From: an uncultured Bacteroides sp.
Lineage (GTDB): Bacteria; Bacteroidota; Bacteroidia; Bacteroidales; Bacteroidaceae
Direction of reading: 5' to 3'
Assembly: GCA_900755095.1 (NCBI GenBank)
Contig: CAAEFE010000111.1
Span: 1-32,958, forward strand
Length of the DNA: 32,958 bases
Shown here: in pieces, positions 1 through 10,120 of the stretch
Layout of the letters: each line of letters starts with the position of its first letter
Position numbering within the stretch: position 1 is the stretch's first letter
Notes under the pieces: generated by a model
What the model was told of the DNA's origin: nothing
The model's database searches: none
Seen by the model: the letters and a program-made list of their open reading frames with translations, nothing else
Program-made: the position numbers and the translations under genes

Positions 1-23
1 GGAACTGCTTCCTGACAGATGGG

Positions 24-66
24 AAAAGGCTAATGACTAAAAAGGGATCATTAGCCTTTTTATTTT
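24..66 (+). terminator. Rho-independent terminator of an upstream plus-strand unit
   Basis: A perfect 13-bp stem (24-36 pairs with 48-60) closes an 11-nt loop, and the 3' arm runs into a T-rich tail. The tail lies on the plus-strand side, so it ends a transcript entering from left of the window. The first 23 bases are too short to say which gene this is. Confidence 0.8.
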
Positions 67-334
67 AATACACTATATAGAATCGCGGAGACGCTTACTT
101 GGAAATGAAATATGTCACAATGGCTATTAGAATTTCTTATCAAGCCCTCAAATAGCTATGCTTTAGATAGGCTAAAGCGTAGCTATCCGTTCCCTAAAGC
201 TATGCTTTAGGAAGGTGAAAAACCTGTATCGAAAAACGTAATTAATAAGAAATATAACCCTTTCACAATAGACAGCGACTGTCTTAAAATAAATCATCTA
301 AGTGTTTATTATGAATTCCTCGCTGAAGAAGGCA
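67..334. other. Gene-free spacer 3' of dapA holding a palindrome cluster
   Basis: No coding frame is credible here. The spacer holds the palindromes annotated at 152-211. A 9-bp inverted pair (132-140 with 245-253) flanks them at a distance. I see no promoter or U-tract terminator for dapA. Confidence 0.6.
152..211. repeat. Three copies of a 13-bp motif forming two adjacent hairpins
   Basis: The motif AGCTATGCTTTAG occurs at 154-166 and 198-210 in direct orientation and at 172-184 inverted with one change. Copies one and two form a 15-bp stem (152-166 with 172-186, one G-T wobble) around a 5-nt loop. The third lies in a compact 8-bp stem (193-200 with 204-211) with a 3-nt loop. Neither stem has a U-tract, so a normal terminator is unlikely. 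The arrangement resembles a REP-type palindromic repeat. Confidence 0.7.
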
Positions 335-1228
335 TCAACATTTAATATTCAACTCATTCAAAACCTTGCGTATTGCCTCAAATGTGGTAATGCGAGTAGG
401 AACTAGTGGCAACCGAAGTTTATTCTCGATCATACCCATGGCATTCAACATTGATTTTACTCCTGCCGGATTTCCATCAACAAACAATAAATTGAATAAT
501 TCCGTGAATCGATGGTGAATGGTTAATGCATTGGCAAAGTCTCCTTGAAGCGCCAGGCGCGTCATACGGCTAAATTCACGAGGAAAAGCATTACCGATTA
601 CTGAAATCACACCAACGGCTCCCAATGTAATAAGCGGAAAGGTTATACCATCATCTCCGGAGATTACATTGAAATTTTCCGGTTTATTTTTAATAATATC
701 ATCCATTTGCGTAATATTGCCGGATGCTTCTTTAATAGCAACTACATTCTTAAAATCGCGGGCAATCCGCAAAGTAGTTTCAGCAGTCATATTTACCCCC
801 GTACGTCCCGGAACATTATACAATACGATGGGGAGCTCCGTAGCTTCCGCAATCGCTTTATAATGCTGATAAATACCTTCTTGAGAAGGTTTATTATAAT
901 ACGGCACAACAGACAATATGGCATCAACTCCTGTGAAATCATCATTTTTCAATGTTTCTACAATAGCACGAGTATTATTACCACCTACACCCAACAGAAT
1001 AGGAATTCTTCCGTTAACGCGGTCAATTACCATCTTTTTTATAGTTTTCTTTTCTTCCTCGGTCAGAGTCGGTGTTTCAGCTGTAGTCCCCAGCACACAC
1101 AAGAAATCCGCATTATTCTGTAATAGATAGTCCACCATACGTATCAACGCGTCATAGTCAACGCTCTCATCCTCTTTGAAAGGAGTAATCAGTGCTACCC
1201 CCATTCCTTTCAATTTAGTCTGTATCAT
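335..1228 (-). CDS. dapA: 4-hydroxy-tetrahydrodipicolinate synthase
   Basis: DapA condenses pyruvate with aspartate semialdehyde, the first committed step to diaminopimelate and lysine, in the cytoplasm. The 297-residue protein has the full family length and TIM-barrel motifs. The GTTAE substrate loop is near residue 47, the catalytic tyrosine is Y137 in LYNVPGRT, and the Schiff-base lysine is K166 in AIKEASGN. Tyr110/Tyr111 in VVPYYNKP match the other active-site tyrosine. The ligA stop lies 60 bp upstream. A TACTTTTG -7 box in that gap suggests dapA has its own promoter rather than depending on ligA. Nothing is truncated. Confidence 0.97.
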   Translation of the reverse strand: MIQTKLKGMGVALITPFKEDESVDYDALIRMVDYLLQNNADFLCVLGTTAETPTLTEEEKKTIKKMVIDRVNGRIPILLGVGGNNTRAIVETLKNDDFTGVDAILSVVPYYNKPSQEGIYQHYKAIAEATELPIVLYNVPGRTGVNMTAETTLRIARDFKNVVAIKEASGNITQMDDIIKNKPENFNVISGDDGITFPLITLGAVGVISVIGNAFPREFSRMTRLALQGDFANALTIHHRFTELFNLLFVDGNPAGVKSMLNAMGMIENKLRLPLVPTRITTFEAIRKVLNELNIKC

Positions 1229-1262
1229 GAGTTTTAATTATAATCTCTAATTTATTTAGCCG

Positions 1263-1270
1263 CAAAAGTA
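1263..1270 (-). promoter_or_regulatory. -7 box for dapA
   Basis: TACTTTTG on the minus strand matches the Bacteroides TAnnTTTG consensus, 35 bp before the dapA start. No clear -33 TTTG is visible at the usual spacing. Confidence 0.55.
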
Positions 1271-1287
1271 CGAATATTTTTCTTATC

Positions 1288-3321
<2,034 letters not shown>

Positions 3322-3338
3322 TTATCTTTGAATATTTG

Positions 3339-3346
3339 TACTTTTG
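3339..3346 (+). promoter_or_regulatory. -7 box for trmD
   Basis: TACTTTTG on the plus strand lies 18 bp before the trmD start. The predicted mRNA leader is therefore very short, about 10 nt. No -33 TTTG is present at 19-21 bp. Confidence 0.55.
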
Positions 3347-3363
3347 CGAAAAATTAAAAGATT

Positions 3364-4041
3364 ATGCGCATTGATATTATAACAGTTTTACCCGAAATGA
3401 TTGAAGGTTTCTTCAATTGTTCTATCATGAAACGAGCTCAAGATAAAGGACTTGCAGAAATACACATTCACAATTTACGTGATTACACCGAAGATAAATA
3501 TCGTCGTGTCGATGATTATCCTTTTGGAGGATTTGCCGGAATGGTGATGAAAATAGAACCTATCGAACGCTGCATCAATGCTCTAAAGGCAGAACGTGAC
3601 TACGATGAAGTTATCTTCACGACCCCTGACGGAGAACAATTCAACCAACCGATGGCCAACACTCTCTCTCTGGCACAGAATCTCATTATTCTTTGCGGAC
3701 ACTTTAAAGGCATCGATTACCGTATTCGCGAACATCTGATTACTAAAGAAATCAGTATCGGCGATTATGTATTAACAGGAGGAGAACTAGCGGCAGCAGT
3801 GATGGCAGATGCTATCGTACGTATCATTCCCGGAGTCATCTCCGATGAACAATCCGCACTTTCCGATTCTTTCCAGGATAATTTGCTGGCAGCACCTGTA
3901 TATACACGACCTGCTGATTATAAAGGCTGGAAAGTTCCCGATATTCTATTATCCGGGCATGAAGCAAAGATCAAAGAATGGGAACTGCAACAGTCCCTGG
4001 AACGCACCAGAAAACTTCGTCCCGACCTATTAGGGGAGTAA
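3364..4041 (+). CDS. trmD: tRNA (guanine-N1-)-methyltransferase
   Basis: TrmD methylates G37 next to the anticodon in several tRNAs, using S-adenosylmethionine, and prevents +1 frameshifting. The 225-residue protein has the SPOUT trefoil-knot signatures. These are the [11 protein letters not shown] segment at about 53-63, the cofactor loop CGHFKGID at 111-118, and [11 protein letters not shown] at 131-141. The catalytic aspartate is D168 in SDSF, equivalent to Asp169 of the E. coli enzyme. In many bacteria trmD sits with rpsP, rimM and rplS. Here it stands alone between ligA and pyrD and ends at a strong hairpin terminator. Confidence 0.98.
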   Translation: MRIDIITVLPEMIEGFFNCSIMKRAQDKGLAEIHIHNLRDYTEDKYRRVDDYPFGGFAGMVMKIEPIERCINALKAERDYDEVIFTTPDGEQFNQPMANTLSLAQNLIILCGHFKGIDYRIREHLITKEISIGDYVLTGGELAAAVMADAIVRIIPGVISDEQSALSDSFQDNLLAAPVYTRPADYKGWKVPDILLSGHEAKIKEWELQQSLERTRKLRPDLLGE

Positions 4042-4053
4042 AATAAAGTGTAA

Positions 4054-4100
4054 ATAAAAACGACGGTGAAGATTACGTAAATCCTCACCGTCGTTTTTAT
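4054..4100. terminator. Bidirectional hairpin terminator between trmD and pyrD
   Basis: A 21-bp stem with one mismatch (4054-4074 with 4080-4100) closes a 5-nt loop. It is flanked by an A-run on the left and a T-run on the right, so it can stop transcripts from both sides. The pyrD stop is about 158 bp away, and I see nothing else in that spacer. Confidence 0.85.
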
Positions 4101-4257
4101 TTTATCTTCAATCTAAAGATTCTGTCCGTAGACAATTCCTCTAAACACGAACTTCTTTTTCATCTGCCACTACCTGCCTGTTTATCCTTTCTTTATTTAA
4201 AAGAGAAATAGCATTTTTCTTGCAGACTTAATGCGAAGGGTTATTGTATGTTTTCAA

Positions 4258-5169
4258 TTATACCTCAAGCGCACCAATTATTTCCTTTACAGACTTACAT
4301 CCGTGTCTTTCCAGGTAATTATTTATACCATCTTCCACTTTAATAGTCACAGCAGGATCTATGAAATTTGCCGTACCAATTTGGATGGCCGTCGCACCTG
4401 CAAGCATGAATTCAACAGCATCTTTCCAGTCCATAATACCTCCCAATCCAATGACAGGAATATTTACCACCTTGGCAACTTGCCATACCATACGTAATGC
4501 GATAGGTTTTACGGCTGCTCCCGACATTCCGCCTGTTATAGTTGACAAAATAGGGCGTTTACGTTCCGCATCAATCGCCATACCCAGCAATGTATTGATT
4601 AATGACACGCTATCCGCACCACTTTCTTCTGCTGCACGAGCTATTTCAGTGATGTCCGTAACGTTCGGGGAGAGTTTTACGATAAGTGTCTTTTTGTAAG
4701 CTGAACGCACTGCTTTTACTACTTCTGACGCCCCTTTTGCTGACACACCAAAAGCCATACCACCTTGCTTTACATTAGGGCAAGAGATGTTTAGCTCTAT
4801 AGCAGGAATTTTGTCAAGTTCATTAATGATTTCAGCTGTTTTTACATAATCTTCGATGGCAGATCCCGAAACGTTTACAATCATATTCGTTTGGATGTCT
4901 TTTATACGGGGATATATATGCTCCACAAAGTAATCAACACCCTTATTTTGCAGTCCTACAGCGTTTAACATCCCAGAAGGAGTCTCTGCCATACGCGGAT
5001 AAGGGTTTCCTTCACGTTTGTGAAGAGTAGTTCCTTTTACAATAATACCACCTATTCGCGCTATATCAATGAAGTCGGAGAACTCTTCACCATATCCAAA
5101 TGTACCAGATGCTGTCATCACCGGGTTTTTCATTTGTAATTCACCAATGTTTACACTTAAATCTGCCAT
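4258..5169 (-). CDS. pyrD: Dihydroorotate dehydrogenase B, catalytic subunit
   Basis: PyrD oxidises dihydroorotate to orotate in pyrimidine synthesis. This is the class 1B form, which uses a cysteine base and passes electrons through PyrK to NAD+. The 303 residues form an FMN-binding TIM barrel. FMN contacts K45 and the NVSGS segment (about 99-103), and catalytic C130 sits in [11 protein letters not shown]. Later phosphate-binding glycines lie in GLGGI near 230. The start overlaps the pyrK stop by 13 nt, as expected for two subunits made together. Confidence 0.97.
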   Translation of the reverse strand: MADLSVNIGELQMKNPVMTASGTFGYGEEFSDFIDIARIGGIIVKGTTLHKREGNPYPRMAETPSGMLNAVGLQNKGVDYFVEHIYPRIKDIQTNMIVNVSGSAIEDYVKTAEIINELDKIPAIELNISCPNVKQGGMAFGVSAKGASEVVKAVRSAYKKTLIVKLSPNVTDITEIARAAEESGADSVSLINTLLGMAIDAERKRPILSTITGGMSGAAVKPIALRMVWQVAKVVNIPVIGLGGIMDWKDAVEFMLAGATAIQIGTANFIDPAVTIKVEDGINNYLERHGCKSVKEIIGALEV

Positions 5170-5933
5170 AGTAGTTTATTTATATTAAAAACAGGACCTT
5201 CTTTACATACACACAAATGACCTTCTGTCGTATTTTCCACACAACATAAGCATGCTCCGATACCACAAGCCATTGTATTTTCCAAAGATACTTCACATTC
5301 TATCTGATTACTTTTGGCATATTTTGCCACAGCCACCATCATCGGTTTGGGACCACAAGTGTAAATCTGCTCAAATCGTACCTTATTTAATATAGAATGT
5401 TGGGTAACATATCCTTTTTCTCCATGGCTACCATCTTCCGTGGTGGTATATACCTCTCCATATTTGGCAAACTCTTCCAGCTGCAACAGATCTTTGTCGC
5501 TACGGGCACCTAACAGGAACGTAGGTTTATGGCCTTTTTTAGCCAACTGCTCACCTAAATAAAGCATAGGGGCTGTTCCGACACCTCCACCAACTAATAA
5601 GAGCTTATCAGAAGCCTCCAGAGGCATTGTATATGCATTTCCCAGTGGAAGCACTACATTTATTGTTTCACCGGGATTAACCTCTGCCAAACGTCTTGTT
5701 CCATCACCAACCAGCTGGATCAGAAACCAGACCTCATTTCGCTGTTTATCTACAAAATTAATAGAAATGGGACGCCGTAAGAATGTAGTAGGCGAACCGT
5801 CCACCCGGAGTTCGGCAAACTGCCCAGGTAACATTTCGGGCAGTAATGACTGAGAGGTCAATTTTAGCAATACATAGTTTGCATTCAATCTGATATTCTC
5901 GGTCACTGTCAGATCTAAAATAAATTTCTTCAT
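5157..5933 (-). CDS. pyrK: Dihydroorotate dehydrogenase B, electron-transfer subunit
   Basis: PyrK carries FAD and a [2Fe-2S] cluster and moves electrons from PyrD to NAD+. In the 258-residue form the FAD motif FLRRPISI is at about 51-58 and the NAD-binding GGGVGTAP at 115-122. Cluster cysteines are C223, C228, C231 and C243. I chose the MKKFIL start at 5933. The open frame reaches a Met at 5972, but that Met overlaps a -7 promoter box (5970-5977) and would lie upstream of the expected transcription start. PyrK and PyrD are encoded only 13 nt out of register and form one operon. Confidence 0.95.
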   Translation of the reverse strand: MKKFILDLTVTENIRLNANYVLLKLTSQSLLPEMLPGQFAELRVDGSPTTFLRRPISINFVDKQRNEVWFLIQLVGDGTRRLAEVNPGETINVVLPLGNAYTMPLEASDKLLLVGGGVGTAPMLYLGEQLAKKGHKPTFLLGARSDKDLLQLEEFAKYGEVYTTTEDGSHGEKGYVTQHSILNKVRFEQIYTCGPKPMMVAVAKYAKSNQIECEVSLENTMACGIGACLCCVENTTEGHLCVCKEGPVFNINKLLWQI

Positions 5934-5969
5934 GTATGGATATAAAAGTATAAATTCGTATTCCGGGTG

Positions 5970-5977
5970 CAAAGATA
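5970..5977 (-). promoter_or_regulatory. -7 box for pyrK-pyrD
   Basis: TATCTTTG on the minus strand matches TAnnTTTG 37 bp before the chosen pyrK start. No -33 TTTG is present at 19-21 bp. The box helps decide the pyrK start codon. Confidence 0.6.
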
Positions 5978-6009
5978 CAGGAAATTGCTCAAACCACCGA
6001 TTTTACTCT

Positions 6010-6480
6010 TCATTTTTCAGGTCGAAACGTCTCATAGGTATTATCATCGAAAAATATTCTTATTTCCGTGATTTTCCTGGCAGGCTTTTCTATATACCTA
6101 ATCTCCTGTTTTACAATCTCTTTGGGGGCATTTTCGGCGTTTCTTAACGGCGTTTCCTTGCGATTTTCCGGAAGAGTCGGTTCTTTGGACGGATTTACGG
6201 GATTCTCGTCGAATAAAGAAGGCAGATAATCGTGATTAGAAGAAGAAAAGGAAGTTCCTTCTTCAGACACCATCATTTCGCCCTTACCATAAAGCAACCA
6301 TTCAAGATTTACATAGTCATACTTTTGATGAACCTTCATAACGACCTCTAAGCTGGGTTTATTCCGATCATTTAAAATATGAGAGAGAGTAGATTGTTGC
6401 ACTCCAATTGTTTCAGCAAAAACTCTAGGAGGAACTTTTTCTCTTTCCATTATCATTCTGATTCTGTCTTTTATTTCCAT
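6010..6480 (-). CDS. XRE-family helix-turn-helix regulator with a long linker
   Basis: This is a 156-residue DNA-binding protein. Residues 1-65 form a Cro/CI-type domain; the recognition segment is around ETIGVQQSTLSHILNDR, followed by a conserved aromatic stretch (EWLLYGKGEM). Residues 72-130 are rich in Ser, Pro, Asn and Glu and look disordered. The last 25 residues return to a beta-like charged segment (ITEIRIFFDDNTYETF). No partner toxin, phage gene or enzyme lies beside it. It could be a solitary regulator, and the target is not visible. A near-perfect promoter precedes it, and beyond that is the AT-rich gene-free region. Family assignment is secure; function is not. Confidence 0.9.
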   Translation of the reverse strand: MEIKDRIRMIMEREKVPPRVFAETIGVQQSTLSHILNDRNKPSLEVVMKVHQKYDYVNLEWLLYGKGEMMVSEEGTSFSSSNHDYLPSLFDENPVNPSKEPTLPENRKETPLRNAENAPKEIVKQEIRYIEKPARKITEIRIFFDDNTYETFRPEK

Positions 6481-6555
6481 ACTACCTTCTTTTTATTACA
6501 ATTGTATGTGTTATGTACCTATTTCACAAAAATACGCACTATCTCATTGATTATA

Positions 6556-6587
6556 CAAAGGTAAATAATTAGATTCACAAAAGCAAA
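6556..6587 (-). promoter_or_regulatory. Consensus Bacteroides promoter for the XRE gene
   Basis: On the minus strand, TTTG (6587-6584) and TACCTTTG (6563-6556) are separated by 20 bp, an exact match to TTTG-N19-21-TAnnTTTG. The predicted leader is about 70 nt. Confidence 0.8.
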
Positions 6588-7610
6588 TTACAAATATAAA
6601 AATATTAATATTACAAAAGTGTATTATATTATACAAATCGAATATTACGCTTGTATATAGAATAAAACGAGTTATTATAAGCATATAGCTTTAGTTTAAT
6701 TATATATCATAAAATACAGATATACAACCATATATATAACACAAATGAAACTCAAATAGAGACATTCACAAATATACATACCACATATAGAAGGCTCTTA
6801 TAGCACTAATTGATATAATAAACTATATAATCTTGATTTATAATAAGATAATAGAGATAAAAGTATTTGTTAATGCCTGAAAAACTACATTTGTATATAG
6901 GGTATTATTTTTGTAAATGCATAAATATATTATTGTAAACACCATCTTTTGATTACATTTGGAATTCATTCACATAAATATACGACACATTTGTAACCAC
7001 ATAAATACACAAAAGTAAATATTGATAGTTGCAAAAGCAATAAAAGGAAGGGATCAACTCATACTTTACCAATGTATATTGCTATTTTTTTCTAATCATC
7101 CTTTACAATCTTCTCTAAAAAGAGAATCCTTGCAATATTTCCGTACCGATCTCCACTTATTTATTTTTTTTCAATTCTAGGAAGCTCATTTTTAGCATAA
7201 ACAAATGAAATACAAATACTTACCCCTATAATTCAGATTCTATTTTTCTATTAAACTAGAAAAAATAGGCTTATAGTAATCAAAAATACTCTGGATTATC
7301 AAAATGACACTAATGGATGATTTTAGAGAAAAGAAAAAATCTCCATTCTCACTATAAAACGATACCTTTAAAATCCAAAATGCTTTTTTGATAAACTCAA
7401 GAATAAGTAAACTTTTCTCGTTTAAAAATTAAAGCTCCTATTTAAAAGAAAAAGTTTCCTTGAAGATAGATCAATACAAAATTCTAAAAATATACTTTGT
7501 GTAGTTCGTTAAATGGGTAACTCTATAAAACTACAAAAGGAGTAAATCTATTTGTAAAATAATCACTGGCATTGTGAAAGTCTTTTTTATAATGGAAGTA
7601 ATTGCGGGAA
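6588..7610. other. Gene-free, very AT-rich spacer with promoter-like motifs
   Basis: No open frame on either strand is credible across about 1 kb. By hand count the part from 6601 to 6900 is only about 18-25% G+C, far below the flanking genes. It carries repeated degenerate words: ACATTTG, CACATAAATA (twice, about 6971 and 7000), and CAAAAG followed by C/T-AA. There are TACATTTG boxes on the plus strand (6886, 6954) and TACTTTTG on the minus strand (7010-7017). Small hairpins sit at 7111-7126 (6 bp) and 7240-7268 (11 bp, one bulge). I see no transposase remnant or attachment site. Confidence 0.6.
7010..7041 (-). promoter_or_regulatory. Possible orphan promoter inside the AT-rich spacer
   Basis: On the minus strand, ATTG (7041-7038, one base off TTTG) and TACTTTTG (7017-7010) are separated by 20 bp. 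The first coding sequence downstream is the XRE gene, more than 500 bp away, which has its own better promoter. This may start a long leader or a small RNA, or be chance in AT-rich DNA. Confidence 0.3.
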
Positions 7611-7613
7611 TAC

Positions 7614-7665
7614 AAAAAAAAAGACATATACTTCCCGTTTCTATCTACGGTAAAAGTATATGTCT
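7614..7665 (-). terminator. Terminator of the amn-holA unit
   Basis: A 12-bp perfect stem (7622-7633 with 7654-7665) has a 20-nt loop. On the minus strand a run of nine T follows directly (7622-7614). It lies 28 bp past the holA stop. Confidence 0.8.
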
Positions 7666-7692
7666 GATTATATAGGTAATTCTTAATCCTAC

Positions 7693-8712
7693 TTAATGCA
7701 AAATTTTGAACACTAATTCACGAAGAATATCTCCATCTGTCATAGAACTATTTTGGACTCCTTTGGATTTTGCATCAGCATATCGTATTTCTCCAACAAT
7801 CTGCATCGTCTTTACTCCGCTATATTTTCGCATTGCTGCCATATAATCCCGGGCCTGCCAGGGAGTTCTTAGTCCTAGCATATTTGCGATCCCTTGCTCT
7901 GATTTATCCGGTGCATAATAAGCCAACATTAGATTGGAGTAAAAGCTGAATAATAAAGACAGCGTCATTTGGATTGGGTTAGTTTTCGGATTTTCCTCAA
8001 AATATTTTATTATCTTATTTGCTTTCAATATATCCTTTTCCACTAAAGCACTGCGCAATTCAAAGTTATTATAATCTTTGCTTATGCCTATGTTTTTTTC
8101 TATCTGTTCAGGAGTTACGCGTTTTTGCCCGGCAGGTAAAGTGATAATCAACTTTTCAAGTTCTCCGGTCAGACGACTCAAATCTGAACCTACAAAATCA
8201 GCAAGCATAACAGTTGCTTTAGGTTCCATATCAACTCCTTTCCGTTTCATATATGAAGCTATAAAACCGGGAAGTTGTGCATCCTTTATTTTTTTAGATT
8301 CAAACAGTACACCAACTTTGTCCACCTCGGCAGCCAGCTTCTTTCTACGATCCAACGTTCCATGCTTATGGCATATCACTAAAATGGTGGAAAGCAAAGG
8401 CTTTTGAAGATAATACGACAACTCTTCCATATTACGTACCGCCTGTGCTTCCTTAACTACTACTACTTGGTGTTCCGACATCATGGGATAACGCTTTGCA
8501 GCATTTATAATCGTTGCCACATCCACATCAGCCCCATACACAACAGTCAGGTTGAATTCTTTTTCCGTCTCACTCAACACATTATCCGTTATGTAATCTG
8601 CAATCAAGTCGATATAATACGACTCTTCTCCCATCAGGTAATAGATAGGGCGATACTGCTTTGCTCTCAATTCCTTGAGGATGTCATCACAGGTCAGTTC
8701 TTGTTTTGCCAT
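7693..8712 (-). CDS. holA: DNA polymerase III, delta subunit
   Basis: Delta is the wrench of the clamp loader: it opens the beta sliding clamp for the replicative polymerase. The 339 residues match the family length. The N-terminal segment with YYLMGEESYYIDLIADYI (about 24-41) is characteristic. The middle follows the usual pattern of an ATPase-like fold without a working Walker A. The C-terminal third is the helical collar domain that joins the pentamer. It starts 23 bp after the amn stop, so the two are probably co-transcribed and end at the hairpin at 7614-7665. Assignment rests on overall similarity, since this family has few invariant residues. Confidence 0.92.
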   Translation of the reverse strand: MAKQELTCDDILKELRAKQYRPIYYLMGEESYYIDLIADYITDNVLSETEKEFNLTVVYGADVDVATIINAAKRYPMMSEHQVVVVKEAQAVRNMEELSYYLQKPLLSTILVICHKHGTLDRRKKLAAEVDKVGVLFESKKIKDAQLPGFIASYMKRKGVDMEPKATVMLADFVGSDLSRLTGELEKLIITLPAGQKRVTPEQIEKNIGISKDYNNFELRSALVEKDILKANKIIKYFEENPKTNPIQMTLSLLFSFYSNLMLAYYAPDKSEQGIANMLGLRTPWQARDYMAAMRKYSGVKTMQIVGEIRYADAKSKGVQNSSMTDGDILRELVFKILH

Positions 8713-8735
8713 ATATAATTTTCAGAAAGACCGGA

Positions 8736-9512
8736 TTACCAGTCGAATTTCAAGTGTTTAACAGTTTTCTTTTCATCAATAATCATGCGCAAAGAAGCAA
8801 TACCAATTTCAACATGCTCTTCTACATAATTTCTGGTAACCAAATTATCACTTCTATCTGTTTTTACTCCGTCGGGGGTCATTGGCTGATCGGACACTAA
8901 TAATAATGCGCCGGTAGGAATATGATTGGCAAAGCCACAACTGAACAAAGTTGCAGTTTCCATATCAACTGCCATAGCCCGGGTCTTTTTCAGATATTCT
9001 TTGAATACATCATCATGTTCCCAGATACGGCGGTTGGTGGTATATACGGTACCGGTCCAATAGTCACGGCCTTTGTCACGGATGGATGAAGAAACGGCAC
9101 GCTGCAACATAAATGCAGGTAATGCAGGAACTTCGGGAGGAAAATAATCGTTAGAAGTTCCCTCTCCACGGATAGCTGCAATAGGGAGAATCAAATCGCC
9201 AAGCTGATTTTTCTTGTCGATGCCACCACATTTTCCCAAAAACAAACAAGCCTTGGGTTGAATAGCTCCCAGCAAGTCCATGATGATGGCAGCGTTAGGA
9301 CTTCCCATACCAAAGTTAATCATAGTGATGCCTTCGGCAGAAGCAGAAATCATATTTGCATCCCTTCCTAAGATGGGAACATTAAACTGATTTGCGAAAA
9401 TCTCGACGTACTTGTTGAAGTTAGTCAACAGAATATACTCTCCAAAATCCTCCAGGTTACGTTTTGTGTAACGGGGCAGCCAATTAGCTACGATTTCTTC
9501 TTTTGTTTTCAT
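8736..9512 (-). CDS. amn: AMP nucleosidase, short form
   Basis: The enzyme splits AMP into adenine and ribose 5-phosphate and so adjusts the adenylate pool. The 258 residues form only the catalytic nucleoside-phosphorylase-like domain. E. coli Amn is about 480 residues, with an extra regulatory N-terminal domain that is absent here, as is usual in Bacteroidetes. Visible motifs are the phosphate-side glycines GKCGGID near 118, the substrate motif MAVDMETATLF near 185 and VSDQP near 212. Other members of the nucleosidase superfamily are possible, but this motif set fits AMP nucleosidase best. It leads the amn-holA unit. Confidence 0.9.
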   Translation of the reverse strand: MKTKEEIVANWLPRYTKRNLEDFGEYILLTNFNKYVEIFANQFNVPILGRDANMISASAEGITMINFGMGSPNAAIIMDLLGAIQPKACLFLGKCGGIDKKNQLGDLILPIAAIRGEGTSNDYFPPEVPALPAFMLQRAVSSSIRDKGRDYWTGTVYTTNRRIWEHDDVFKEYLKKTRAMAVDMETATLFSCGFANHIPTGALLLVSDQPMTPDGVKTDRSDNLVTRNYVEEHVEIGIASLRMIIDEKKTVKHLKFDW

Positions 9513-9537
9513 AATTATCTATTAAATTTGTGCTCCC

Positions 9538-9556
9538 AATAATGGGAACCATTATT
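9538..9556. promoter_or_regulatory. Inverted repeat at the amn transcription start
   Basis: A perfect 8-bp inverted repeat, AATAATGG with CCATTATT, has a 3-nt centre. It sits just downstream of the -7 box, where an operator would act. It could also serve the divergent gene at 9576. No bound protein is known from the sequence. Confidence 0.4.
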
Positions 9557-9563
9557 TAACTTA

Positions 9564-9571
9564 CAAAAATA
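9564..9571 (-). promoter_or_regulatory. -7 box for amn-holA
   Basis: TATTTTTG on the minus strand fits TAnnTTTG, 52 bp before the amn start. Confidence 0.5.
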
Positions 9572-9575
9572 ATAA

Positions 9576-10025
9576 ATGTTATCGTTAAACCTACCAGTAT
9601 TCGACACTAAAATAAACGTACGAAACGGAAAAAATGTAATTTTCGACGTAATTCGTAAACGATATGTCGCCCTTACCCCTGAAGAATGGGTACGGCAACA
9701 CTTTGTTCACTTTCTTATTGCACACAAAGGATATCCGACTGCCCTTCTGGCCAATGAAGTAATGGTAAAGTTAAACGGTACTACCAAACGATGCGACACC
9801 GTACTTTATCGGAGGGATTTATCAGCCCGGATGATTGTGGAATATAAAGCACCACATATCGAAATTACACAGGCTGTTTTCGACCAAATCACCCGGTATA
9901 ATATGGTACTGAAAGTAGATTATCTGATTGTCAGCAACGGAATGCAACATTATTGCTGCCGGATGGATTATGAAAACCAGAGTTATACGTTCCTCCAGGA
10001 TATTCCAGATTACAAATCTTTATAA
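9576..10025 (+). CDS. HsdR N-terminal-like (PD-(D/E)XK fold) small protein
   Basis: The 149 residues match the N-terminal nuclease-fold domain of type I restriction R subunits (HSDR_N_2 type), alone and without the helicase motor. Core residues are intact: E37 in PEEWVRQ, D74 in CDTVLY, E89 and K91 in VEYKAP, and the Q104/Y108 pair in QITRYN. No hsdM or hsdS is nearby, so it is not part of a restriction system here. Its place next to amn-holA looks like a conserved core neighbourhood rather than a defence island. It could be a genuine DNase or a DNA-binding relic. The start at 9576 shares an only 63-bp gap with divergent amn. Confidence 0.85.
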   Translation: MLSLNLPVFDTKINVRNGKNVIFDVIRKRYVALTPEEWVRQHFVHFLIAHKGYPTALLANEVMVKLNGTTKRCDTVLYRRDLSARMIVEYKAPHIEITQAVFDQITRYNMVLKVDYLIVSNGMQHYCCRMDYENQSYTFLQDIPDYKSL

Positions 10026-10074
10026 AAATGATCCGCTTCATTCGCCTTAAAAAACATACTTACCTGCAAGAATA

Positions 10075-10113
10075 AAATAGCGTCACTATCCGTTCAAGAT
10101 AGTGACGCTATTT
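10075..10113. terminator. Bidirectional terminator hairpin
   Basis: A perfect 16-bp stem (10075-10090 with 10098-10113) with a 7-nt loop lies between convergent genes. T-rich stretches flank it on both strands, more clearly on the minus strand, where it would end the RND operon. Confidence 0.75.
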
Positions 10114-10120
10114 GCTTACT

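Noticed and set aside
1..23. A partial gene or tRNA at the left edge
   Set aside because: Too short to identify; only the terminator that follows is supported.
132..253. A MITE bounded by the 9-bp inverted pair
   Set aside because: The pair is short and AT-rich, with no target-site duplication, so chance is likely.
669..1130. Plus-strand open frames opposite dapA
   Set aside because: They lie wholly within dapA on the other strand, overlap each other in different frames and show no family motif.
6588..7610. Insertion sequence, prophage remnant or CRISPR array in the AT-rich spacer
   Set aside because: No transposase or integrase fragment, no regular repeat-spacer pattern, and no terminal inverted repeats with target duplications were found by eye.
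9576..10025. A type I restriction system or defence island at this locus
   Set aside because: Only the nuclease-fold domain is present; no helicase motor, methylase or specificity gene lies nearby.
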